Below are positions 1 through 6,413 of a stretch of DNA of 7,500 nt, one piece after another. The notes beneath the pieces are model-generated. The model was not told the DNA's origin and searched no databases. It saw nothing but the letters and a program-made list of their open reading frames with translations. Location of the stretch: contig JANXXV010000122.1 of NCBI GenBank assembly GCA_025350445.1, positions 1 to 7,500 on the forward strand, read 5' to 3'. Positions within the stretch are counted from its first letter, which is position 1. Each line of letters starts with the position of its first letter. A program made the translations under genes and the position numbers. The stretch is from Bryobacteraceae bacterium (GTDB lineage Bacteria; Acidobacteriota; Terriglobia; Bryobacterales; Bryobacteraceae).

Positions 1-1
1 G

Positions 2-544
2 GCCAGCCCTGACGCCAAGCAGACTCCGCCGCCCCCGGCCGCTAAAATTCTCCAATTCTACGCCGGCAGCAGCACGGTAGCCCGCGGCGGGCAGGTCCTT
101 ATCTGTTACGGAGTGGAGAATGCGACGGCGGTCCGCCTGGACCCGCCGATAGAACAAATCAACCCGTCGTTCAACCGTTGCTTCCAGTATGCCCCGGCTA
201 CTACGTCGGAAATCAAGTTGATCGCCACTGGCGCTGGCGGCTCGGCATCGTCCAAAACAATTCAAATCGCGGTCGCGGGCGTAGCTCCGCCGCCCCGTGG
301 TCAATTGATTCTCTTTTTCGTTTCCAGTAGCAACTCAGTTATCCCCGGTCAGCAAGTAACGCTCTGCTACGAAACCCGAAACGCCCGTTCCATAAGAATC
401 GAACCTTCGCCGATGGATCGAAAACTCTCCCCAAAAGATTGCGTCACCGAACAGATTTCGCAGAAAACCAAATTCACTCTGATAGCCGGAGGCCCGAACG
501 GCGAACAGGACCGTGAATCGTTGCAGGTCGATGTTACGCGATAG
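2..544 (+). CDS. C-terminal part of a protein with tandem Ig-like Cys-pair repeats (5' end outside window)
   Basis: The reading frame is open from base 2 to the TAG at 542-544, giving 180 visible residues. The gene therefore begins upstream of the window, and the internal GTG at 113 falls inside the first repeat and is unlikely to be the start. A Pro-rich linker (QTPPPPAAK) leads into two tandem repeats of about 80 residues, separated by a second linker (APPPRG). Both repeats run ILxF(F/Y)...G(G/Q)QVxxCY...NA, then a second Cys, then a KxxLIAxGxxG strand, and end in a (I/L)QVxV-like strand. This pattern of short beta-strands with a buried Cys pair suggests an Ig-like fold, probably outside the cytoplasm, but no catalytic motif is visible. 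Function is unknown. It is separated from the efflux operon by about 300 bases and is probably unrelated to it. The coding call is strong; the fold is inferred from pattern only. Confidence 0.8.
   Translation, partial: ASPDAKQTPPPPAAKILQFYAGSSTVARGGQVLICYGVENATAVRLDPPIEQINPSFNRCFQYAPATTSEIKLIATGAGGSASSKTIQIAVAGVAPPPRGQLILFFVSSSNSVIPGQQVTLCYETRNARSIRIEPSPMDRKLSPKDCVTEQISQKTKFTLIAGGPNGEQDRESLQVDVTR
44..283 (+). repeat. Ig-like protein repeat, unit 1
   Basis: An 80-residue unit beginning KILQFYAGSS. It carries GGQVLICY, then NATAVRLDPP, then a second Cys in RCFQY, then IKLIATGAGG and a final TIQIAV strand. The two cysteines are separated by exactly 24 residues, as in unit 2. Confidence 0.7.
299..541 (+). 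repeat. Ig-like protein repeat, unit 2
   Basis: An 81-residue unit beginning GQLILFFVSSS. It carries PGQQVTLCY, NARSIRIEPS, a second Cys in KDCVTEQ, FTLIAGGPNG and a final SLQVDV strand, ending one codon after the strand region. It aligns with unit 1 almost without gaps and has the same 24-residue Cys spacing. It is clearly diverged at residue level, so the duplication is old or selected for fold only. Confidence 0.7.
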
Positions 545-592
545 CAATAGTGGGCTTCCCGTCCGCGTTTATCATATTCATCGGCGGCCATG

Positions 593-608
593 ATGCTTCT
601 AGAAGCAT
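593..608. promoter_or_regulatory. Perfect 16-bp palindrome, candidate operator
   Basis: ATGCTTCT followed directly by its exact reverse complement AGAAGCAT. There is no loop and no following T-run, so it does not look like an intrinsic terminator. The symmetry fits a binding site for a dimeric DNA-binding protein. It lies about 240 bases upstream of the operon start, which is far for a direct repressor site at the proposed promoter. The palindrome is seen; its role is inferred. Confidence 0.35.
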
Positions 609-779
609 TGCACCTGGTCCGCCGCTAGTCCAAAGCTTCCCCTGCGACAATCCGCCAGGTTATCGATTCGTGACGCGACCGCCACTCATCGGCAAGCTGG
701 GGGCGCCGGTAGCATCGACTGTGAAAGCCTCCCTGGTGCACAACCAGAGACAGCAGGTCCGTTAATCGTTACAAATCCA

Positions 780-791
780 TCTCAATTGAGA
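780..791. promoter_or_regulatory. Perfect 12-bp palindrome, candidate operator near operon promoter
   Basis: TCTCAATTGAGA is its own reverse complement. It sits 44 bases before the -10-like box at 835-840 and 55 bases before the ATG of the outer-membrane factor, a distance where an activator or repressor dimer could act. No regulator gene is present in the window to pair with it. A 12-bp palindrome can occur by chance, so the role is tentative. Confidence 0.3.
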
Positions 792-834
792 CGTTCAGCA
801 AATCCTCAGCATCAACTGCGACAATCCAGTAGCA

Positions 835-840
835 TATAGA
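835..840 (+). promoter_or_regulatory. Candidate -10 box (TATAGA) of the efflux operon
   Basis: TATAGA matches four of six positions of TATAAT, including the key T1 and A2. It ends six bases before the ATG at 847, so transcription would start at or within a base or two of the start codon. The matching -35 region (about 812-817, TCAACT) is poor. The promoter call rests on position plus the absence of a ribosome binding site. Confidence 0.3.
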
Positions 841-846
841 TTCCGG

Positions 847-2112
847 ATGCAGCCCCGTTTCGCACGAATCACTCTCGGACTGCTTCTCGCCATCGGCGCG
901 TCAGCCCAGCCTCCACCCCTCACATTAGACGAGTGTATCGCCCGCGCCCTTTCCGCACCCTCCTCCGTGACCCTGGCGAAACAGGACATGGAAATCGCCC
1001 GCCTGGGAATCACCGCGGCGCGCGCCGGCTTCCTGCCACAGACGCAGCTCAACAACTCGTTCATCTACAACAGTCCGTCGGGCCCTCCGGACAGCGGTCG
1101 ATTCAACGCGCTGAACGGCGTTCGCGAATACAATCACGTCATCTCTTCCACAATGGAGTTCGACACCTCAGGCCGGCTCCGTGCCGCCTACGCCCGGGCC
1201 AAGGCGGACCAGCGGATTTCCGCCGCGAACGTGCAACTTACCCAGCGGGATCTCAAGCGCCAGGTAACGATCGCCTATTACCGCCTGCTGCTGGCGCGCC
1301 ATCTGGTTACCGCGAACGGCGACATGCTCACCCGCGCGGCCGGCTTTGAATCGCTCACCCGGAAACTCTTCGGCGGCGGCGAAGTGGCCCAGGCCGACGT
1401 AGTGAAGGCTTCTTCGCAGGTGGCGTTCCTCAAGCAGGCACTCAACGCCGCACAGCTCGACGCCGGCATTGCCAACCAGGACCTCGCCTCTTATTGGACC
1501 GCCGACGTCAGCACCGAACTAAACATCGCCGACACACTAACGCAACCCGCGCCCCCGGAGAACGCCGCGCCCCCGCAAACTTATTTAAAGCGATTGGAGT
1601 TCAACCTGCTCGAAGCGGAACGCCAGGGCTTCCAGGCCGACGAGCGCCGCTTCCGCGCCGAGCGCTACCCGCAGCTCACGTTCAATTTTCAATACGGCAT
1701 CGATTCCAATCGCTTCAGTTGGCGCGATCGCGGCTCGGCGGCATTCTTCACCTTCAATGTTCCGGTGTTCGATTTCTTCCGCAATCGTAGCCTCGCCCAG
1801 CAATTCCATCAGCGCGCCGATCAAATCAGCACCAATCGCGAAATATCGTCGCGCAACTTTTCCCGGGATTACCAAACCGCCCTGGCCCGCGTGACGTTGA
1901 TCTACGAACAAATCGGCCTGGCCCGTCAACAAGTGGAGACCTCGGAAGAAAATCTCCGTCTCAGCAGCGTGCGCTATGAGGGCGGCGAAGGCCCGTCACT
2001 CGATGTGGTTGCGGCGCAAACGCAGCTCACCCAGGCCCGCTCCAACTATTTCACAGCTCTGTTCAACTACGCGAATGCGCGTGCCGATCTGGAGGTCGCC
2101 GCCGCTAAATGA
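847..2112 (+). CDS. TolC-family outer-membrane efflux protein
   Basis: A 421-residue outer-membrane factor, the exit channel of the tripartite pump encoded with the next two genes. Residues 1-20 form a signal peptide (hydrophobic LGLLLAIGA, cleavage after ASA, mature end QPPP). The only Cys is C30 in the TLDEC motif, so there is no lipobox and it is not a NodT-type lipoprotein. The family's internal duplication is visible: FGGGEVAQADVVKA near 175-188 corresponds to YEGGEGPSLDVVAAQTQL near 377-394, each in a long amphipathic helical hairpin. Beta-strand segments that would form the barrel occur near 66-80 and 274-310 (YPQLTFNFQYG, FFTFNVPVFDFF). The length is normal for the family. The start at ATG 847 has no Shine-Dalgarno sequence but gives a complete signal peptide. 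The stop overlaps the next start by four bases (ATGA). Substrate cannot be assigned. Confidence 0.93.
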   Translation: MQPRFARITLGLLLAIGASAQPPPLTLDECIARALSAPSSVTLAKQDMEIARLGITAARAGFLPQTQLNNSFIYNSPSGPPDSGRFNALNGVREYNHVISSTMEFDTSGRLRAAYARAKADQRISAANVQLTQRDLKRQVTIAYYRLLLARHLVTANGDMLTRAAGFESLTRKLFGGGEVAQADVVKASSQVAFLKQALNAAQLDAGIANQDLASYWTADVSTELNIADTLTQPAPPENAAPPQTYLKRLEFNLLEAERQGFQADERRFRAERYPQLTFNFQYGIDSNRFSWRDRGSAAFFTFNVPVFDFFRNRSLAQQFHQRADQISTNREISSRNFSRDYQTALARVTLIYEQIGLARQQVETSEENLRLSSVRYEGGEGPSLDVVAAQTQLTQARSNYFTALFNYANARADLEVAAAK

Positions 2113-3344
2113 GATACATCGCCCTAATCCTCTGTTCGCTCACGCTTGTCCAGTGCGGCGAAAAGAAGGAAGAAACCGAAGTGAAGCCGCTGGTCACCGT
2201 GAAGACCGCCAAGGCGGAACAGACTGACATTCCGCTCACCGTCGCCGCTCCAGCAACACTGTTTCCCCGCACACAAGCCAGCATCGCCGCCCGCATCACC
2301 GCGCCGATCCGCGAACTCCGCGCCCGAAAGGGCGATTCAGTGCAGGCCGGCCAGGTGCTGGCGCTCTTAGAGAACCGCGATCTGGTTGCGCAGCGCCGTG
2401 AATCCGCCGCAGCGGTCGCGGACGCGCAAGCCACGCTGCAGAAAGCGGCCAGCGGAACCGTACCTTCCGATATCGAACACGCCCGCGGCCAACTGGAAAC
2501 TGCGCAAGCGAGCCTGAATCAGTCGCAGAAGATTTACGACAAACGGCAGGATCTCTTCAAACAAGGCGCGATCCCCGCCCGCGATCTGCTGGTCAGCCAG
2601 ACCGAACTGGCCAATGCGAAAACCAACGTTGACGTTGCCGCCAAATCCCTTGACCTGCTGAAGAACCAGTCCGGAGGCCGCGACATCAAAATCGCCGAGA
2701 GCCGCGTGGAACAAGCCCAAGCCCGCCTGTCCCTGATCGACACGCAACTGCTTTACGCCGAGATCCGCGCCCCTTTCGCCGGAACCATCACCGACCAGTT
2801 CCAATACGCGGGCGACATGGCCAGCCCGGCCACGCCCATCTTCACGCTGATGGACGTCGCCGTATTGATCGCCCGCGCGCAGGTCCCCGAAGCGGCAGTA
2901 GCCCAAATCAAATTGGGCCAACCCTGTTCTTTTGAGTCCGCCCAAGGCCGCGTCTCGGTAATCAATAAGGCAGTGGACCCCGCCCGCCGTACGGTGGAAA
3001 CATGGTGCGAAATCGCCAGACCCGCATCCTCCCTCCGCGCCGGTGTTTTCGGCCAGCTCAGCGTGGGAACCGGCAGCGTGCAAAAGGCCACGGTGGTGCC
3101 GGCCTCCGCCGTTCAATTCGAAGAAGGAACGCACAACGGCTTCATTCTGGTGGTGGACAACAAGAGCATCGTCCATAAGAAGGACATAGAGGGCGGCGAA
3201 GTCTTCGACGGCAAAGTCGAAATCAAGAAAGGGCTCCAGCCCGGTGAAACGGTAGTGGTGGAAGGCGCATTCGGCACGCCGGACGGCACGCAGGTGCAGT
3301 TGGCGGGAGCGAAACCGGCCGAAGCGAAGAAAGAGAAGGAATGA
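2109..3344 (+). CDS. RND efflux periplasmic adaptor (membrane fusion protein, HlyD/AcrA type)
   Basis: A 411-residue adaptor linking the inner-membrane pump to the TolC-like channel. The N-terminus (MRYIALILCSLTLVQCGEKK) looks like a lipoprotein signal with the lipidated Cys at residue 16; Gln just before it is unusual for a lipobox. Domains in order: the first lipoyl half at about 62-91 (ITAPIREL...GDSVQAGQVLALLE), a long helical coiled-coil hairpin at about 92-212 rich in Ala, Gln and Glu, the second lipoyl half at about 217-249 (EIRAPFAGTI...GD), a beta-barrel at about 250-320 (VDPARRTVE near 289-297), and a membrane-proximal domain at about 325-400 (VVPASAVQ, LQPGETVVVEGA). It ends in a charged Lys/Glu tail. 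A GGAGGT at 2091-2096, inside the upstream gene and 12 bases before the ATG, could serve as ribosome binding site; the ATGA overlap suggests translational coupling. The next gene also starts in an ATGA overlap. Confidence 0.95.
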   Translation: MRYIALILCSLTLVQCGEKKEETEVKPLVTVKTAKAEQTDIPLTVAAPATLFPRTQASIAARITAPIRELRARKGDSVQAGQVLALLENRDLVAQRRESAAAVADAQATLQKAASGTVPSDIEHARGQLETAQASLNQSQKIYDKRQDLFKQGAIPARDLLVSQTELANAKTNVDVAAKSLDLLKNQSGGRDIKIAESRVEQAQARLSLIDTQLLYAEIRAPFAGTITDQFQYAGDMASPATPIFTLMDVAVLIARAQVPEAAVAQIKLGQPCSFESAQGRVSVINKAVDPARRTVETWCEIARPASSLRAGVFGQLSVGTGSVQKATVVPASAVQFEEGTHNGFILVVDNKSIVHKKDIEGGEVFDGKVEIKKGLQPGETVVVEGAFGTPDGTQVQLAGAKPAEAKKEKE

Positions 3345-6300
3345 CGGCGCAACTCGCCAAATTCGTCGAGGCCCATGGCCGCGCCCTGGTGCTGGTAGTC
3401 CTCAGCTTCGCGCTGGCCGGACTGCTGCTGATGTTCCAGGTTCCCATCTCCATCTTTCCCCAAACGGATTTTCCGCGCATCATCATCCTGGTGGACAACG
3501 GCATCGCGCCCATCGATGTCCAGACGCTTACTGTAACCAGACCGCTCGAAGAAGCCATCCGCCAAGTACCGGGCATCACCAACGTACGGTCGATTACCGG
3601 CCGCGGATCCACCGAAATCAGCGTCTTCTTCCGCTGGGATGTCGACATCAAGGACGCACTGCATCTGGTGCAGGGCCGCATGTCGCAGATCACCTCTTCC
3701 CTGCCCCCGGGCATTCGTTTCTACATCAACCGCCTCACCTTCTCCGCATTCCCGATGATCGGCTTCAGTGTAACGTCGCCGAAGCGCAGCCTGGCCGAGC
3801 TCTACGACCTTAGCTATTACGAAATCTCGCCGCGCCTGTACCGGCTGCCGGGCGTAGCCGAGGCGCGCATCGTAGGCGGCCGCGCTCCGGAAGTTCACGT
3901 GATCGTAGATCCCGAAAAATTGAACGCCTACGGCCTGCCGTTGACAAAGGTGGTGGACGCGCTACGTAACAACAATGTGATTTCACCGTCGGGAATGGTA
4001 CAGGAAAATTACCACCTCTACCTAACCACCATCACCGGTCTGCTGCGCCAAAACCAACAAATCGAGGACACGGTTGTTGACGTAGTGAAGGGCACTCCGG
4101 TGCTGATCAGGAACCTGGCCACGGTAGGCCCCGGCGAGCGCCCAGCCTACAACATCGTCACCGCCAACGGGCGGCCCGCGGTGCTGGTTAACATCGCTCA
4201 ACAGCCGGACGGCAACGCAGTGGAAATAGCCGATGCAGTGAATCGAGAGCTGGACGCGATCAAGAAAACGCTGCCACCCGACATCGAGCTCAAAACGTTC
4301 TACGACCAATCGATCCTGGTCCGGGATTCCATCGGCAGCGTAACGGAAAGCATCCTCATCGGATTGTTTCTCTCGGTCGTAGTGCTGCTGCTATTCCTCC
4401 GTAACTGGCGCACCACCATGGTGGCGGCGATCGTGATTCCGGTGGCCGCATCCGTCGCCATCGTGGCCATGTACCTCTTCCACATGAGCTTTAATCTGAT
4501 GACGCTGGGCGGAATCGCGGCCTGCATCGGCGTGGTGATAGACGATGCCATCGTCATGGTGGAAAACATCACCGTTCATCTTGGGATGGGCCAATCGCCA
4601 AGCGAGGCCGCAGCCAGCGCAATTCAGGAATTGACCCCGGCGCTCATCGGCTCCACGCTCACGCCCATCGTGGTGTTCGTCCCCCTTGTATTCCTCGGCG
4701 GCATCACCGCGGTGTTCTTCCGCGCGCTGGCATTAACGCTGGTCACCGCGCTGCTTGCGTCGCTGGTACTGGCCATCTTCTTCACGCCTGTCCTGGCGGG
4801 GATCTTCTTGCCCAAGACAATTAAAGCTCCGGTTGCCAACTTGAGGGAAGCGGAACAGGCGGGCGAGGGCCGCTACATGCGCGGTTTCACCGCCTTCTAT
4901 GAACGAGCCTTGCACTGGTCGCTCGCTCACACGGGCGTGGTCATTCTTTGCGCCATTCTGATCGCCGGCGCAGCCGTGCCCATCTACCTCGCGCTGGGAA
5001 AGGGCTTCATCCCCGCGATGGACGAAGGCGCATTCGTCCTCGACTACATCCTGCCCGCCGGCGCCGCGCTAAAGGATTCCGACCGCATTCTGCTGCACAT
5101 TGAAGAGTTCCTGCGCGAGACAGCCGAAGTGGAGAGCTACTCCCGCCGTACTGGAGCCGCCCTTGGACTCGCCATCGCCGAACCCAACACCGGCGACTTC
5201 CTGGTAAAGCTCAAGCCCAAGCGCGACCGCGGCGTGGAGGAAATAACCGACGATCTGCGCGTCAAGATCAAAGCCGCCGAACCCGGCATCGATATCGAAT
5301 TCGCCCACATTCTGGAAGACCTCATCGGCGATCTGGTCTCCTCCCCGCAGCCGATCGAAATCAAGCTCTACAATCCCAACGACGCTGCATTCAAGGAACT
5401 CGCAAAGCACGTGGCCGAGTGGTTGCCTAAGGTGAAAGGCGTGGTCGACGTCACCAACCGCACTACCGTAATCGGCCCCGCGGTGAACTACCGCGTCGAT
5501 CCCGACAAAGCGGAGCGCGCCGGCTTCACTGTCCAGAACATTGCCGACATCCAGGCTGCCATGCTCGATGGGCAAGTGGCGTCAAACATGATTCGCAATA
5601 ACCGGCTGATAGGAATCCGCGTGCGCTACCCGGCTGTATACCGCTCGTCGTTTAAAAAACTCGAATCGCTCCAACTGACCTCCGTCACCGGCACCACTAT
5701 GCCTCTTTCCAGCCTGATCACTAAGGAAGTGGAGGAAGGGCAAACTGAGATCCACCGCGACAATCTGCGCAACATGACGTCGGTAACCGCGCGCTTGTCC
5801 GGCCGCGACCTGGGCTCGGCGATGGATGAAATCCGCAACCGCCTGCCTAAGGAACTAGCCATCCCCGCGGGAACCGATATAGAGTACGGCGGACTCTACC
5901 AGACTCAGCGCGAATCGTTCCTCGGACTAACGCAGGTCTTGTTGATGTCCATCCTGCTCATCTTCATCATCCTGGTCTTCGAATTCCGTTCGTTCTCCCA
6001 TCCGCTGGCGATCCTGATCGCCACCATCCTTTGCGGCTTCGGCGCACTGCTGGCATTGCTGATCACAAAATCCACGCTGAATATTTCCTCGTTTATGGGC
6101 GCCATCATGGTGGTCGGCATCGTCCATAAGAACGGCATTCTCATGCTGGATTCAGAGCAGTATTTCCGCGAGCGGGGCCTCGGTCTTCGGGAAGCCATAT
6201 TCGAGGCGGGCCGCCGCCGCCTGCGGCCCATTTTGATGACCGCCCTGGCGACGATCTTTGGCATGCTCCCGCTTGCGCTCGGCGTAGGCTCCGGCGCCCA

Positions 6301-6412
6301 ACTCCTGCAACCCTTGGCGATAGCGGTGATCGGCGGTGTCGCCGTGTCCATGATTCTGTCGCTGCTGATCACCCCTGTGCTGTTCTTCAAACTTCGTGAG
6401 AAAGGACTCTAA
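3341..6412 (+). CDS. RND-family inner-membrane efflux permease (AcrB/HAE-like)
   Basis: A 1023-residue proton-driven pump of full family length. TM1 is at about 15-32 and is followed by the typical PISIFPQTDFPRI entry to the first periplasmic porter domain (VTRPLEEAIRQVPGI near 65-79). TM2-TM6 lie at about 336-485 and include LLLFLRNWR and the TM4 motif GVVIDDAIVMVEN with D401 and D402. TM7 is at about 531-549, followed by GKGFIPAMDEGAF and the second porter domain. TM8-TM12 lie at about 863-1018 and include TM10 with H929-K930-N931. D401, D402 and K930 correspond to the AcrB proton relay (D407, D408, K940). The Asp pair argues against the CusA/CzcA metal class, which has a single Asp there. 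A purine-rich tract (3321-3340) directly abuts the ATG, and the start overlaps the adaptor stop by four bases. Substrate is not deducible. His before the TM10 Lys is less usual than a small residue or Val. Confidence 0.96.
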   Translation: MTAQLAKFVEAHGRALVLVVLSFALAGLLLMFQVPISIFPQTDFPRIIILVDNGIAPIDVQTLTVTRPLEEAIRQVPGITNVRSITGRGSTEISVFFRWDVDIKDALHLVQGRMSQITSSLPPGIRFYINRLTFSAFPMIGFSVTSPKRSLAELYDLSYYEISPRLYRLPGVAEARIVGGRAPEVHVIVDPEKLNAYGLPLTKVVDALRNNNVISPSGMVQENYHLYLTTITGLLRQNQQIEDTVVDVVKGTPVLIRNLATVGPGERPAYNIVTANGRPAVLVNIAQQPDGNAVEIADAVNRELDAIKKTLPPDIELKTFYDQSILVRDSIGSVTESILIGLFLSVVVLLLFLRNWRTTMVAAIVIPVAASVAIVAMYLFHMSFNLMTLGGIAACIGVVIDDAIVMVENITVHLGMGQSPSEAAASAIQELTPALIGSTLTPIVVFVPLVFLGGITAVFFRALALTLVTALLASLVLAIFFTPVLAGIFLPKTIKAPVANLREAEQAGEGRYMRGFTAFYERALHWSLAHTGVVILCAILIAGAAVPIYLALGKGFIPAMDEGAFVLDYILPAGAALKDSDRILLHIEEFLRETAEVESYSRRTGAALGLAIAEPNTGDFLVKLKPKRDRGVEEITDDLRVKIKAAEPGIDIEFAHILEDLIGDLVSSPQPIEIKLYNPNDAAFKELAKHVAEWLPKVKGVVDVTNRTTVIGPAVNYRVDPDKAERAGFTVQNIADIQAAMLDGQVASNMIRNNRLIGIRVRYPAVYRSSFKKLESLQLTSVTGTTMPLSSLITKEVEEGQTEIHRDNLRNMTSVTARLSGRDLGSAMDEIRNRLPKELAIPAGTDIEYGGLYQTQRESFLGLTQVLLMSILLIFIILVFEFRSFSHPLAILIATILCGFGALLALLITKSTLNISSFMGAIMVVGIVHKNGILMLDSEQYFRERGLGLREAIFEAGRRRLRPILMTALATIFGMLPLALGVGSGAQLLQPLAIAVIGGVAVSMILSLLITPVLFFKLREKGL
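6402..6406 (+). promoter_or_regulatory. Ribosome binding site that fixes the propeller start
   Basis: AAGGA lies seven bases before the ATG at 6414, an ideal spacing. The alternative in-frame GTG at 6396 lies upstream of this site, has no comparable site of its own, and would place charged residues (VRKDSK) ahead of the signal peptide. The site lies inside the last codons of the pump gene, so ribosomes ending there could restart one base later. Confidence 0.6.
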
Positions 6413-6413
6413 G

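Larger units (their letters stand above)
545..846. other. Intergenic region upstream of the efflux operon
   Basis: About 300 bases between the Ig-repeat gene and the TolC-like gene. A 71-codon frame starting with GTG at 550 is not convincing: it has no Shine-Dalgarno sequence, no recognisable motif, and contains the palindrome at 593-608. The region holds two perfect palindromes, a small hairpin (CTGGT 733-737 with ACCAG 743-747, 5-base loop) and a -10-like box next to the operon start. No stem followed by a T-run was found, so no clear intrinsic terminator for the upstream gene is visible. Confidence 0.6.

Noticed and set aside
113..115. GTG as start of the first gene
   Set aside because: The frame is open back to base 2 and encodes the first half of Ig-like unit 1, including the first Cys of its pair. 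A start here would cut the repeat.
733..747. Small hairpin CTGGT-GCACA-ACCAG as a terminator
   Set aside because: It has only a five-base-pair stem and no following T-run, so it is too weak to call.
550..765. 71-codon + strand frame in the intergenic gap
   Set aside because: It has a GTG start without a ribosome binding site, no motif or signal peptide, and a perfect palindrome inside it. It is more likely non-coding.
2367..3176. Long minus-strand open frame (269 codons) opposite the adaptor gene
   Set aside because: It lies wholly antisense to a clear membrane fusion protein. Its translation is low-complexity (Gly, Arg, Asp, Val rich) without recognisable motifs, as expected from the complement of GC-rich codons.
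3113..3898. Minus-strand open frame (261 codons) spanning the adaptor-pump junction
   Set aside because: It is antisense to two well-supported genes and has no family motif. Open antisense frames are common in GC-rich DNA.
6396..6413. GTG start for the propeller, overlapping the pump gene by 17 bases
   Set aside because: The AAGGA site at 6402-6406 is correctly spaced for the ATG at 6414, which also gives a cleaner signal peptide.
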